Shown in pieces: positions 32,140 to 41,317 of a stretch of DNA of 45,664 bases; positions within the stretch are counted from its first letter, which is position 1, and each line of letters starts with the position of its first letter. The translations under genes were made by a program, and so were the position numbers. The DNA comes from an uncultured Selenomonadales bacterium (GTDB lineage: Bacteria; Bacillota; Negativicutes; Selenomonadales; Selenomonadaceae): assembly GCA_937877545.1 (NCBI GenBank), contig CALFJE010000077.1, positions 1 to 45,664 on the forward strand, in the 5' to 3' direction. The notes below the pieces were generated by a model. That model had not been told where the DNA came from. It saw only the letters and a program-made list of their open reading frames with translations, and searched no databases.

Positions 32140-32570
32140 CAGCGCGATAATTTTTTGTATGCCGTCAATCAGCTCGTCCCCGACGAACTTGCCTTTAAGC
32201 TTTTGGTAATGTAGCGGCGTTTTCGGTACAAGTGTCAGCGACGAAACCTCAATCCTCGAAATGTTTATCCCGTCATAAAGCTCGGCAGTCTTTTGCGCGT
32301 GACTTAAGCCGTAATTTTTGCCGCCCAAACCGTTCAGAAAGTTAGCGATAATCGGCAAGCCCGCCGCCGTCAGCTTTTCCGATTGCTCGCGGGCAGTCTT
32401 GGCATCGTAACCTTTATGCCGCTCTTATCGATAAAGTTGTCAATCCTCGCGTAGCCGCCTATCGTCTTGACGCTCGGCACGTGCTTATGAATCAGATACG
32501 CCGTCTGCATGAGGGTATCGAAGCTCGCGGCGAACGTTTTGAACGCGCATGCTTTGAAGTAGCCGCCGGC
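32140..32570 (-). pseudogene. Radical-SAM protein remnant 1 (front and rear barrel segments)
   Basis: The frame starts in FKTFAASFDTLMQTAYLIHK and has IGGYARIDNFIDKS. After a deletion and frame change it continues GYDAKTAREQSEKLTAAGLP, IANFLNGLGG and SSLTLVPKTPLHYQKLKGKF. The barrel piece between IDNFIDKS and KGYDA (about 30 residues) is lost, as are the N-terminal cysteine motif and the C-terminus. Its upstream end fuses directly to the old-yellow-enzyme pseudogene. Confidence 0.65.
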
Positions 32571-32572
32571 CT

Positions 32573-33456
32573 CCCCTCCTCAAGTTGAAAATGCAAACGT
32601 GTCCTCGCATGCGATAACAGCCGTTGCAACCGATACAGGTCGACGGACGCAAATCGCCGCCTCGCCAACGATTGACTATGTTCGGTTCGCGAATCAACGC
32701 CCTCGACAACGACACCGGTTCAATATCGGTCGTGGCAAGGATTTTGTTCATGGTCTCAACACTGCGCAAACCGCCGACGAGGATAATCGGCACGTTCACG
32801 CGTTCGAGGACGGCTTCGGCGTATTTCAGGAAGTAGCCTTCGCCGTCATTAGCCCGCGCCTCCCGCGAAGTGTAATTGCCGCTGATTTCTATCGCGTCGA
32901 CGCCGTGAGCCGCCATAATTTTGCAAGCGTCAATGCAATTTTCTCCGTTAATCTTTGCGAGGAGGCAGAAATTTTCACTGACGACGGAGCGTATCAAGTC
33001 GAGGATGTCGCCGAGAATCCTATCGTCGCGATTGAGATATTGGCTCAAGAAGAAACCGTGCGCCGCGTGCAGTTGAACGCCGTCATAGCCCGCCGCCTTG
33101 AACAGCTCCACGACCTCGGAAATATTCTCGGCAGTCAAACGGCTTATCGGCACGCGGTAAAGTTCGCCGTCAATTTCAAAGACCAAATCGACAATCGCCG
33201 CCTGCAAGAAGACTTTGCAACCGTGAGCGTGAATCATATCGATGAGCCGTCGATTAACGCGTCGTGCGGTGAAATGGCGGTTATGCCCGTGACGATTGCG
33301 CCGACTCCGCCCGCCGCCAATGCCTCGTAAGTCTCGAAGTGCGTTTCGGTCAAATTGCCGTCGTCGTCAGCCGCACCCGGCCACGTCGCCGAACGCATTA
33401 GCCGATTCTTCAAAGCCAACACGCTCTAACTTCACGCCGTCGAAGATATTCTTCAT
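32573..33456 (-). pseudogene. NADH:flavin oxidoreductase (old yellow enzyme family) pseudogene
   Basis: Starts MKNIFDGVKLERVG, then shifts frame into LALKNRLMRSATWPGAADDD, loses frame again near 33237 after HDALID, and resumes with MIHAHGCKVFLQAAI. Later blocks YDGVQLHAAHGFFLSQYLN, AIEISGNYTS, VPIILVGGLRS and the cysteine motif CIGCNGCYRMRGHVCIF are recognisable. Several short deletions are also evident (for example after QAAI and after YLNR). Two frameshifts make it non-functional. Confidence 0.8.
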
Positions 33457-33468
33457 GCTATCACGCGC

Positions 33469-33561
33469 CTTTACAAACGTTGTAAAAAAATTGACGCCGA
33501 TAAAAGCGTCTGCGATAACAAATGTCCGTTGCTGTATGCCATGGAAATTTTTGGTTCTAAT
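33469..33561 (+). pseudogene. HxlR-type regulator remnant
   Basis: Plus-strand frame LYKRCKKIDADKSVCDNKCP then LLYAMEIFGSNL. The CP-x4-A-x3-FG block is the start of HxlR/DUF24 winged-helix regulators (usually CPVEYTLDVIGGKW). The rest is gone. HxlR genes are often divergent from flavin oxidoreductases, as here. Confidence 0.45.
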
Positions 33562-33589
33562 CTTCGTGCAGGCAGTAACCGTTGCCGTC

Positions 33590-35371
33590 TCAGAAAGTTT
33601 GCTCCCGCGTGGCAATCTTGTCCTGAACGTAGGCGATAAAATCGTCGACGCTCATATCAACGCTATCTTTGTCGCTGTACTTGCGAATCGGCAAAATTCC
33701 CGTCTCGACCTCCTTGTCGCCGATAACCACAGTGTAGGGAATTTTTTTGACTTGGCTGTCGCGAATCTTCTTGCCGACTTTCTCGTTGCGATCATCGACT
33801 TCTGCGCGGATATTAAGCGCGAAAAATTTCTCGGCAAGCTCCTTGGCGCAGGCAAAATGCGCGTCGGTTATTGGCAAAAGCTTAATCTGGACGGGCGCAA
33901 GCCATACGGGGAACGCGCCGGCGTAGTGCTCAATCAAAATGCCTATAAAGCGTTCGATTGAGCCGTAAACCACGCGGTGAACCATAATCGGGCGATGCTT
34001 GTTGCCGTCCTCGCCGATATAGTTCAAATCAAATTTTTCGGGCAGGAGCATGTCAAGCTGAATGGTGCCGCACTGCCACGTACGCCCGATTGAGTCTTTC
34101 AAGTGGAAATCTATCTTCGGACCGTAAAAAGCTCCGTCGCCCTCGTTGATGACGTATTCCAAACCGCGATGCTCCAAAGCTTTACGGAGCGCGTCGGTCG
34201 CCAATTCCCACGTCGCGTCGTCGCCCATGGAGTTTTCGGGGCGCGTCGACAGCTCAGCCTTATACTCCAAACCGAACGTCTTATAAACCTCGTCGAACAA
34301 GTCAATCGTCTTTTGAATTTCCGGCTCAACCTGCGCGGGCGTCATGAAGATATGCGCGTCGTCCTGCGTGAAGTTGCGCACTCTGAACAAGCCGTGGAGC
34401 ACGCCGCTTTTCTCGTGACGGTGAACAAGTCCCAACTCGCCCAAGCGCAACGGCAAATCGCGATAGCTGTGCCCGTGCGTATTGTAAACCAACATGCCGC
34501 CGGGGCAATTCATGGGCTTGACGGCGTAATCCTCCTCGTCAATCTTCGTGAAGTACATATTTTCCTTGTAGTGATCCCAATGCCCCGAAGTCTCCCACAG
34601 CTTGCGATTGAGGATAATCGGCGTCTTAATCTCCAGGTAGCCGTAGCGGCGATGAACCTCGCGCCAATAGTCAATCAGCTCGTTGCGAATAATCATGCCG
34701 TTGGGGTGGAAGAACGGAAAGCCGGGACCTTCGTCGTGCAAGCTGAACAAATCCAATTCCTTGCCCAGCTTGCGGTGGTCGCGCCGCGCCGCCTCCTCCA
34801 GCATGTGCAGATAATCCTTGAGCGCGTCTTTGGACTCAAACGCCGTGCCGTAAATGCGTTGGAGCATTTTATTATGCTCGTCGCCGCGCCAGTAAGCACC
34901 CGCTATGCTCATGAGCTTGAACGCCTTAATCTTGCCCGTCGATTGAACGTGAGGTCCCGCGCATAAATCCGTAAAGTCGCCTTGCGTGAACAAACTTATC
35001 TCGGCGTCTTCGGGCAGAGCCTCAATCAGCTCGACTTTATAAGTTTCGCCCTCTTCGGAGAATTTCTTAAGGGCGTCGGCGCGGCTGAGCGTGGAGCGTT
35101 CCAGCTTGAGATTTTGCTTGACGATAGCCTTCATTTCGCGTTCGATAGCGTCAAGGTCTTCGTCGGTGATTTTATGTTCGGTGTCTATGTCGTAGTAAAA
35201 GCCGGTGTCGATAGCCGGACCGATTGCCAGTTGAACGCCTTTGCCGTCCGCGCCGCCCCAGAGGTGCTTAATCGCTTGCGCCATAACGTGCGAGGCGGTG
35301 TGTCTTAATGCGTGCAGAGCCGCCGCGCCTTCGACTTCCGCCAAGGAGCCGTCTTTGGTTATTATCGTCAT
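33590..35371 (-). CDS. thrS: Threonyl-tRNA synthetase, with a nearly deleted TGS domain
   Basis: A 593-residue class II synthetase (usual about 640). After MTIITKDGSLAEVEG (only the first strand of a TGS domain) it goes straight into the editing domain (LRHTASHVMAQAIKHLW; zinc-type motif GPHVQSTGK). The catalytic core has the zinc ligands in KPMNCPGGMLVYN and HGHSYRDLPLR, motif 2 FTQDDAHIF and the anticodon-binding domain from about 490. ATG 35371 follows SD AAGGAGG. No T-box is visible in the 30-base leader. It charges tRNA(Thr) and edits mischarged serine. Confidence 0.95.
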   Translation of the reverse strand: MTIITKDGSLAEVEGAAALHALRHTASHVMAQAIKHLWGGADGKGVQLAIGPAIDTGFYYDIDTEHKITDEDLDAIEREMKAIVKQNLKLERSTLSRADALKKFSEEGETYKVELIEALPEDAEISLFTQGDFTDLCAGPHVQSTGKIKAFKLMSIAGAYWRGDEHNKMLQRIYGTAFESKDALKDYLHMLEEAARRDHRKLGKELDLFSLHDEGPGFPFFHPNGMIIRNELIDYWREVHRRYGYLEIKTPIILNRKLWETSGHWDHYKENMYFTKIDEEDYAVKPMNCPGGMLVYNTHGHSYRDLPLRLGELGLVHRHEKSGVLHGLFRVRNFTQDDAHIFMTPAQVEPEIQKTIDLFDEVYKTFGLEYKAELSTRPENSMGDDATWELATDALRKALEHRGLEYVINEGDGAFYGPKIDFHLKDSIGRTWQCGTIQLDMLLPEKFDLNYIGEDGNKHRPIMVHRVVYGSIERFIGILIEHYAGAFPVWLAPVQIKLLPITDAHFACAKELAEKFFALNIRAEVDDRNEKVGKKIRDSQVKKIPYTVVIGDKEVETGILPIRKYSDKDSVDMSVDDFIAYVQDKIATREQTF

Positions 35372-35400
35372 AAAAATTCCTCCTTGATTGATATTGCCGT

Positions 35401-35429
35401 ATAATACAACACCGTTGCGGTTAATGCAA
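35401..35429 (-). promoter_or_regulatory. Promoter of thrS
   Basis: Minus-strand TTGCAT (35429-35424), a 17-base spacer and TATTAT (35406-35401), 30 bases before the ATG. The leader is too short for a T-box. Confidence 0.75.
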
Positions 35430-35510
35430 TTAGGGCTTGAATGTATGCAACGGATAGAAAACCTGCTAAAATGCCTGTGATTCAAATCAGCTTATTCACG
35501 TGGTGATTTT

Positions 35511-36275
35511 ATGGCTAAGAAAATTTTCCTTATAGCGGGTACCGAGGACGGGCGCAAGCTTACCGAATTCCTCTGTGAACGCGGCTTTGACATGACCGCC
35601 TCCGTCGTCAGCGATTACGGGCGCAAACTACTTGAAACCTGCGCGGGTGTCAAAATTAACGATAAGCCCCTCGACCGCGCCGAATTAACGGAGCTTCTTC
35701 GCACGGGCAATTTTGATTGTCTGGTCAATGCCGCGCACCCCTACGCTCAAAACGTTTCCGCCAATGCCGTTGCCGCCGCTCAAGCCGCGCAGATTCCCTG
35801 TCTCCGCTACGAACGCGCCGAGGTTGCATTTGCTTACGACAAAATTTATCGCGTCGACACTTACGAGGCGGCGGCTCTCAAGGCGCGGGAATTCGGCAAG
35901 AATATCTTCCTTACCACCGGCAGCCGCAACTTGAAGACGTTCGTAGACCTGCTCGACGATTGCAACTTAACCGTGCGCGTCCTGCCGACCGCCGAGGTTT
36001 TGGCTCAATGCGAGGCTCTCGGCTTGACGCCCAAACAAATCGTCGCAATGCAAGGAGCGTTTTCCGTTGAGTTGAACGTTGCGCTGTTCCGTCACTCCGA
36101 CGCGGAGGTCATCGTCACCAAGGACGGCGGGCAGCTCGGCGGCGCGGATACCAAACTTAAAGCCGCGCAGATTTTGAACTTGCCCGTCGTCATGATTAAC
36201 CGCCCGAAGATTCTTTATCCGAACGCGGCGGCGACCTTCGACGACGTTTTAAAATTTTTGGAGGGGATTCAATGA
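35511..36275 (+). CDS. cobK: Precorrin-6A/cobalt-precorrin-6A reductase (CobK/CbiJ)
   Basis: A 254-residue protein with the CobK layout: IFLIAGTEDGRKL (nucleotide-binding start), NAAHPYAQNVSANA, LTTGSRNLKTF and VTKDGGQLGGADTKL (family signature). It reduces the macrocycle of precorrin-6A with NADPH in corrin ring synthesis. It stands apart from any other cobalamin gene in the window and overlaps the Nif3 gene by 4 bp. Confidence 0.92.
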   Translation: MAKKIFLIAGTEDGRKLTEFLCERGFDMTASVVSDYGRKLLETCAGVKINDKPLDRAELTELLRTGNFDCLVNAAHPYAQNVSANAVAAAQAAQIPCLRYERAEVAFAYDKIYRVDTYEAAALKAREFGKNIFLTTGSRNLKTFVDLLDDCNLTVRVLPTAEVLAQCEALGLTPKQIVAMQGAFSVELNVALFRHSDAEVIVTKDGGQLGGADTKLKAAQILNLPVVMINRPKILYPNAAATFDDVLKFLEGIQ

Positions 36276-37057
36276 AATGCACAGTTCAAACGGTGGCGGA
36301 CGCCTTAAATCGCTTGGCACCGCGCAGATTAGCCGAGGATTGGGATAATCCCGGACTTTTGGTCGGTGACCCGACGGCTGAAGTCGAAGGGATATTCGTT
36401 TGCCTCGACGTGCTCGACGCTCAAATTTCGCGGGCGATTGAACTCGGCGCACAGCTAATCGTCGCGCATCATCCGCTGATTTTCCGCCCGATAAAGAATA
36501 TCCGCCTCGACCTGCCGCTCGGCAAAAAGCTGGCGCGTCTGATTAAAAACGACGTGGCGGTCTTCGCGGCGCATACCAATCTCGACAGCGCGGCGGGCGG
36601 CGTCAATGACGTGTTGGCCGGCAAAATCGGGCTTGTCGACGTGAAACCGCTCGGCGACGACGAAATTGCCATGGGGAGAATCGGGCGGCTCGAAACGCCT
36701 ATGACTGCCGAGGATTTTGCCCGTCACGTCAAGCAGGCTCTCGACGCCGACAACGTCCGCTTAATCTGCGCGGGGGACTTCCAAATCGGCAAGGTGGGCG
36801 TGTGCGGCGGCGCGGGCGCGGAGTTCATTCAGCGGGCGAAATTCTTTGGTGCTCAAGCTTTCGTGACGGGCGACGTTAAATATCACGAGGCTCAAGCGGC
36901 GGTCGAGGGCAGGATACACGTCGTGGACGCGGGGCACTTCGCCACCGAGTATCCGATTGTTCACGAGCTTGCCGCTTATCTGAGCGAGGAGCTTAAAGAC
37001 TTCGACGTTCGCATAATTGAAAACGCTTCGGCTGAAGATTTCTTCGCAACGATTTAA
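36272..37057 (+). CDS. Nif3-like dinuclear metal centre protein
   Basis: A 261-residue Nif3/YqfO-type protein (short form without the central insert). Metal ligands appear in LIVAHHPLIFRP, AAHTNLDSA and DAGHFATE. Members include GTP cyclohydrolase I type 2-like proteins; the role of most is unknown. The start is coupled to cobK (ATGA). Confidence 0.9.
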   Translation: MKCTVQTVADALNRLAPRRLAEDWDNPGLLVGDPTAEVEGIFVCLDVLDAQISRAIELGAQLIVAHHPLIFRPIKNIRLDLPLGKKLARLIKNDVAVFAAHTNLDSAAGGVNDVLAGKIGLVDVKPLGDDEIAMGRIGRLETPMTAEDFARHVKQALDADNVRLICAGDFQIGKVGVCGGAGAEFIQRAKFFGAQAFVTGDVKYHEAQAAVEGRIHVVDAGHFATEYPIVHELAAYLSEELKDFDVRIIENASAEDFFATI

Positions 37058-37059
37058 AC

Positions 37060-37088
37060 TTGACTTAAAGCCGACTTCAGCTGATAAA
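37060..37088 (+). promoter_or_regulatory. MerR-type promoter with dyad in the spacer
   Basis: TTGACT (37060-37065), 17-base spacer and GATAAA (37083-37088). The sequence CTTAAAG-CCGA-CTTCAG in the spacer is an imperfect dyad as used by MerR-family autoregulators, and it lies just upstream of the merR-like gene. Confidence 0.6.
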
Positions 37089-37111
37089 CTTGCGCTCAGA
37101 GGTGAGGATTG

Positions 37112-37471
37112 ATGACGATTGGCGAAGTCAGTGAGAAATACGAGATGACGGCGGACACGTTGCGCTACTACGAACGAATCGGGCTGATACCGCCGGTGCC
37201 GCGCAAGAGAAACGGCATTCGCGACTACGACGAGACGGCGTGCGGCTGGGTATCGTTTATCAAGTGCATGCGCAGCGCGGGCGTGCAAATCGAGGCGTTA
37301 ATCGAATACGTCGCGCTCATGCAGGCGGGAACGGGCATAGAGCGGCGTAAGGAAATTTTAATCGAACAACGTGCGCGGCTCCAAAATCAGGCGGAAACGT
37401 TGCGCACGACGATTGAGCGGCTCGACTACAAAATCGCCAACTACAAAAAATTGTTCGGAAACAAGGCTTGA
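37112..37471 (+). CDS. MerR-family transcriptional regulator (AdhR/YdeM type)
   Basis: A 119-residue regulator. Helix-turn-helix and wing: TIGEVSEKYEMTADTLRYYE and RNGIRDY. A coiled-coil dimerisation helix follows (RRKEILIEQRARLQNQAETL and onwards). No cysteine effector ligands, so it is likely of the stress or small-molecule group. ATG 37112 is preceded by GAGGTGAGG. It probably controls its own promoter. Confidence 0.88.
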   Translation: MTIGEVSEKYEMTADTLRYYERIGLIPPVPRKRNGIRDYDETACGWVSFIKCMRSAGVQIEALIEYVALMQAGTGIERRKEILIEQRARLQNQAETLRTTIERLDYKIANYKKLFGNKA

Positions 37472-37477
37472 AATATC

Positions 37478-37512
37478 ACGGTCTCGCCCAAGACGCGGGG
37501 CTGTTTTTTTGT
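37478..37512 (+). terminator. Probable terminator after the merR-like gene
   Basis: GCCC (37486-37489) can pair with GGGC (37498-37501), and seven T follow. The stem is short, so the call is modest. Confidence 0.5.
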
Positions 37513-37549
37513 TGCCGAATCAATTAAAATGTGCGCGGGAGGCGACGAT

Positions 37550-38809
37550 ATGGACTTCGATAAAATTTACCGGGACTTTGAGGCGGCGCGGACGGCGGAC
37601 GATTTTGACACGATGAGCGACCTCCTCGCGGCGGTGCACAGGCATTGCAACAAGTTGGCAAGCCTCGGCAGGGGCAATGAACTTCCGCAGAGTGCGCTGT
37701 ACATTTGCTCCCATGTCAACGTGCTGATTTATCGCGTCATGCAGTTGCTAAGCGACGGCGACGCGCTCAAGGCAAGGGCGTATCTGCTCGCGCTGGCGGC
37801 GAATAACGTTGCCGGCTTCGATAAATTTTTCCACATGCATTATCTGCTGGGGCGTGCGCTTTACATGACGGGCGATTATCTTCGGGCGAATAAAATCCTT
37901 ACCCGCTACGAGGCGGCGCGTTCTGCTAATATGGGCGACACCGACGAATTGAGCTTGTTTTATCGGGCGACCTGCGCGGCGTACCTGGGCGACTTCGACG
38001 CGGCGGCAAAACTTTATCGGCAAACCCTCACGATTAAAGCCGAATTCCCCGAAGCCGCTCAAAATTTGGAACTCGTCCTGCGCGGCTCGAATCAAGATTT
38101 GGCTCGCGAAATTAAAAGCCTGTGGGACTTCCCCGCTTGGCAAGACGTGCCGATTTTTATCAACGCCCGCGACCGCCTCGGCGTCATGAAACGGTTAATC
38201 GATTGGCTGCTCGACGCGGGCTATCGCAAGCTGATTCTAATCGATAACGCCTCGACGTATCCGCCGCTCCTCGAATATTACGCCGCCCTTGAACACGACC
38301 CTCGGCTTACGATTCTGCGCTTGGATAAAAATCTCGGCTTTAAGGCTCTGTGGCTGTCGAACGCTTTGGAGCGGCTGAAAATCGCGACGCCTTACATTTA
38401 CACCGACCCCGATGTTCTGCCGATTGAGCGTTGCCCGAAAGATTTTGCGCGATGGCTGATGAATTTGCTAGACGCCAACCACGAATTGCGCAAGGTCGGA
38501 TTGGGGCTGGTCTGCGACGATATAACGTTCTTCGACAAGGATAACGTTCAGCGCACCGAGGCGGATTATTACGAGGGCACGCGGGTTGGCGAAAATCTTC
38601 ACTTCGCGCAGGTTGACACGACGCTTGCCCTGTATTCCAACGTGCAGCATTACAGCTTGCGGTTTTCGTTGCGCACGACGGGCGACTTGCGGGCGTATCA
38701 CTTGCCGTGGTATTTTGACTATGACAATTTGCCCGAAGACGAACGCTATTACTTGGAGCACGCCGATAAAAATTCCGTGACCTCTTTACAAAATTTTTGG
38801 GAGGATTGA
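37550..38809 (+). CDS. TPR-containing GT-A-type glycosyltransferase
   Basis: A 419-residue protein with SD GGGAGGCGAC. The N-terminal half (about 1-195) is helical, with TPR-like units (LLGRALYMTGDYLRANKILT; AYLGDFDAAAKLYRQTL). The C-terminal half is a GT-A fold: VPIFINARDRLGVMKRLIDW, LILIDNASTYPPLL, the DXD-like motif YTDPDVLP and a later YYEGTRVGENLHFAQ. The donor and acceptor are unknown. It precedes uvrA with 2 bases between, so the two probably share a transcript. Confidence 0.78.
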   Translation: MDFDKIYRDFEAARTADDFDTMSDLLAAVHRHCNKLASLGRGNELPQSALYICSHVNVLIYRVMQLLSDGDALKARAYLLALAANNVAGFDKFFHMHYLLGRALYMTGDYLRANKILTRYEAARSANMGDTDELSLFYRATCAAYLGDFDAAAKLYRQTLTIKAEFPEAAQNLELVLRGSNQDLAREIKSLWDFPAWQDVPIFINARDRLGVMKRLIDWLLDAGYRKLILIDNASTYPPLLEYYAALEHDPRLTILRLDKNLGFKALWLSNALERLKIATPYIYTDPDVLPIERCPKDFARWLMNLLDANHELRKVGLGLVCDDITFFDKDNVQRTEADYYEGTRVGENLHFAQVDTTLALYSNVQHYSLRFSLRTTGDLRAYHLPWYFDYDNLPEDERYYLEHADKNSVTSLQNFWED

Positions 38810-38811
38810 CC

Positions 38812-41301
38812 TTGAACTCGATAAAAATTCGCGGAGCACGTGTCCACAACTTGAAGAACATCAGCGTCGAAATTCCTCGCGATAAGCTCGTCGTGATAAC
38901 GGGCGTGTCGGGCAGCGGTAAAAGCTCGCTCGCCTTCGATACGATTTACGCGGAGGGGCAACGCCGCTACATGGAAAGTTTGTCCAGTTACGCCCGCCAA
39001 TTCCTCGGACTGCCCGATAAGCCCGACGTGGAGCTGATTGAAGGCTTAAGTCCCGCCATTGCCATTAACCAGAAGACGACCAATAACAACCCGCGCTCGA
39101 CTGTCGGCACCGTCACTGAAATTTATGATTATCTGCGACTCCTTTTCGCACGCGTCGGCAAGCCTCACTGCCCAAAGTGCGGCAAGCCCGTCCAAAGTCA
39201 AAGCGTCGACCAAATCCTGGCGCAGATTCTTTCCTTGCCCGAAGGAACGCGCTTCAGTTTGCTTGCGCCGATTGTCAACCGGCAGAAGGGCACGCATAAA
39301 GATACCCTCGGCAAGCTGGGCGCGGCGGGCTTCGTGCGCGTAAAAATCGACGGCAAGCTCCGCGAACTCGACGAGGATATTAAACTCGCCAAGACCAAAA
39401 AGCATACAATTGAGTTAGTCGTTGACAGGCTGGTTAATCGCGAGGGTGTGCGCTCAAGATTGGCTGATTCTTTGGAGACCGCGCTGAAATTCGGCAACGG
39501 GATTGTCCTCGTCGAAACCGACGCCGAAACTTTGACCTTCAGCGAAAAGAATGCTTGCGTCGATTGCGGGATAAGTTTGCCCGACATTACGCCGCAACTT
39601 TTTTCCTTCAACAGCCCCAAAGGTGCTTGTCCGAAGTGCAACGGGCTCGGCAAAATTTTCGACGTGCGCGATTGGTCGACGATGTATGAATGGATGCTCG
39701 CCGTCCACGACTTCAAGACGACCGATTTGCCCGAAGACGCTTGCCCCGCCTGTCACGGTCACCGCCTTAAGCCCGAAGCTTTAAGCGTCACCGTCGGCGG
39801 CAAGAATATCGCTCAGGTCGTCGATATGTCCGTCGACGCCTGCCGCAAATTTTTCGCCGCCCTCGAACTCGACGATACCGATAAAAAAATCTCCGCGCAG
39901 GTTCTCAAGGAGATTAACGCCCGCCTCAAATTCCTCTGCGACGTCGGCTTGGATTATCTCAGCTTGTCGCGCAAGTCGGCAACACTCAGCGGCGGCGAAT
40001 CTCAACGTATCCGCTTGGCGACGCAAATCGGCTCCGCATTGACGGGCGTCCTCTACGTCCTCGACGAGCCGTCAATCGGACTTCACCGGCACGATAATCA
40101 AAAGCTCCTCGCGACGCTTAAAAATCTGCGCGACCTCGGCAATACGCTGATAGTTGTCGAACACGACGAAGAAACCATTCGCGAGGCGGATATGATTGTC
40201 GACATGGGGCGCGGCGCAGGTAAGGCGGGCGGCAACGTCATTGCTCAAGGGACCGCCGACGAAATTGCCCGCGTCGAAAATTCTTTGACGGGCGATTACC
40301 TCAGCGGAAGGAAAATTATCCCCGTGCCCTCGACACGCCGCGACATTTCGCAGACTTTGACCTTTGCCAATGCCGATAAGAACAACCTCAAAAATATTAC
40401 CGTCAACGTGCCGCTCCGCGCTCTCACGCTGATAACGGGCGTCAGCGGTTCGGGCAAGTCCACGCTCGTCGAGGAAGTCATTTATCCGCGCCTCAAGGAT
40501 ATGAAACTCGACGGTATCGGCAAAGTCACGATGATTGACCAAGACCCGATTGGCAGGACGCCCCGCTCCAACATTGCCACTTACACGGGTGTCGCCGACC
40601 ATATCCGCAAGCTGTTCGCCGCCACCAACGGTGCCAATCTGCGCGGCTACAAGGCGGGGCGATTCAGCTTCAACGTAAAGGGCGGGCGATGCGAAAGTTG
40701 CGGCGGCAATGGCGTCCTCAAAATCCCGATGAACTTTCTGCCCGATGTTTACGTTACCTGCGACGTTTGCAAGGGCGCACGCTTTAACGCCGAGACGCTG
40801 GAGGTTAAGTACAAGGGCGCGAGTATCGCCGACGTGTTGAATATGCCCGTTGACGAGGCGTTGGAATTCTTCGCGAACGTGCCGACGATTCGGCGCATGT
40901 TGCAAGTACTGCACGATGTGGGCTTGGGTTATATTGAACTTGGACAGCCCGCCAATACCTTCAGCGGCGGCGAGGCTCAACGCGTCAAACTTGCCTACGA
41001 ATTGGCGCGACCGACCGGCAGGGCGGCGAATATCTACATCATGGACGAGCCGACGACCGGCTTGCACTTCGACGACGTGAGCAAACTTATCGACGTGATT
41101 CAGCGTCTGGTTGAGCGCGGCGACACGGTGATTATCATCGAACACAACCTGGACGTGATTAAGTGCGCCGACTATATCATCGACCTGGGACTTGACGGCG
41201 GCGATAAGGGCGGCAACGTCATAGCGAGCGGCACGCCCGAACAGGTTGCCCGCGTCGACATTTCCTACACGGGGCAAGCGTTGAAAAAAGTTTTGGCGTA
41301 A
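38812..41301 (+). CDS. uvrA: UvrA excinuclease subunit, short form lacking the insertion domain
   Basis: An 829-residue protein (usual about 940-960). It has two ABC ATPase halves: Walker A GVSGSGKSS (near 30) and GVSGSGKST (near 542), signatures LSGGESQRIRLA (near 392) and FSGGEAQRVKLA (near 716), and zinc motifs CPKC (120), CVDCG (247), CPKCNGLG (272), CPACHGHR (310) and CESCGG/CDVCKG (626-650). The UvrB-binding region (about 130-235) is kept. Between CPKCNGLG and CPACHGHR only about 30 residues remain, where about 125 are usual, so the insertion domain is gone. TTG 38812 follows SD GGGAGG. It could be the main UvrA or a paralogue. Confidence 0.9.
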   Translation: MNSIKIRGARVHNLKNISVEIPRDKLVVITGVSGSGKSSLAFDTIYAEGQRRYMESLSSYARQFLGLPDKPDVELIEGLSPAIAINQKTTNNNPRSTVGTVTEIYDYLRLLFARVGKPHCPKCGKPVQSQSVDQILAQILSLPEGTRFSLLAPIVNRQKGTHKDTLGKLGAAGFVRVKIDGKLRELDEDIKLAKTKKHTIELVVDRLVNREGVRSRLADSLETALKFGNGIVLVETDAETLTFSEKNACVDCGISLPDITPQLFSFNSPKGACPKCNGLGKIFDVRDWSTMYEWMLAVHDFKTTDLPEDACPACHGHRLKPEALSVTVGGKNIAQVVDMSVDACRKFFAALELDDTDKKISAQVLKEINARLKFLCDVGLDYLSLSRKSATLSGGESQRIRLATQIGSALTGVLYVLDEPSIGLHRHDNQKLLATLKNLRDLGNTLIVVEHDEETIREADMIVDMGRGAGKAGGNVIAQGTADEIARVENSLTGDYLSGRKIIPVPSTRRDISQTLTFANADKNNLKNITVNVPLRALTLITGVSGSGKSTLVEEVIYPRLKDMKLDGIGKVTMIDQDPIGRTPRSNIATYTGVADHIRKLFAATNGANLRGYKAGRFSFNVKGGRCESCGGNGVLKIPMNFLPDVYVTCDVCKGARFNAETLEVKYKGASIADVLNMPVDEALEFFANVPTIRRMLQVLHDVGLGYIELGQPANTFSGGEAQRVKLAYELARPTGRAANIYIMDEPTTGLHFDDVSKLIDVIQRLVERGDTVIIIEHNLDVIKCADYIIDLGLDGGDKGGNVIASGTPEQVARVDISYTGQALKKVLA

Positions 41302-41317
41302 TTTCGGGAGGAATTTA

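Noticed and set aside
35372..35510. T-box leader for thrS
   Set aside because: The promoter lies 30 bases before the start; no room for a T-box.
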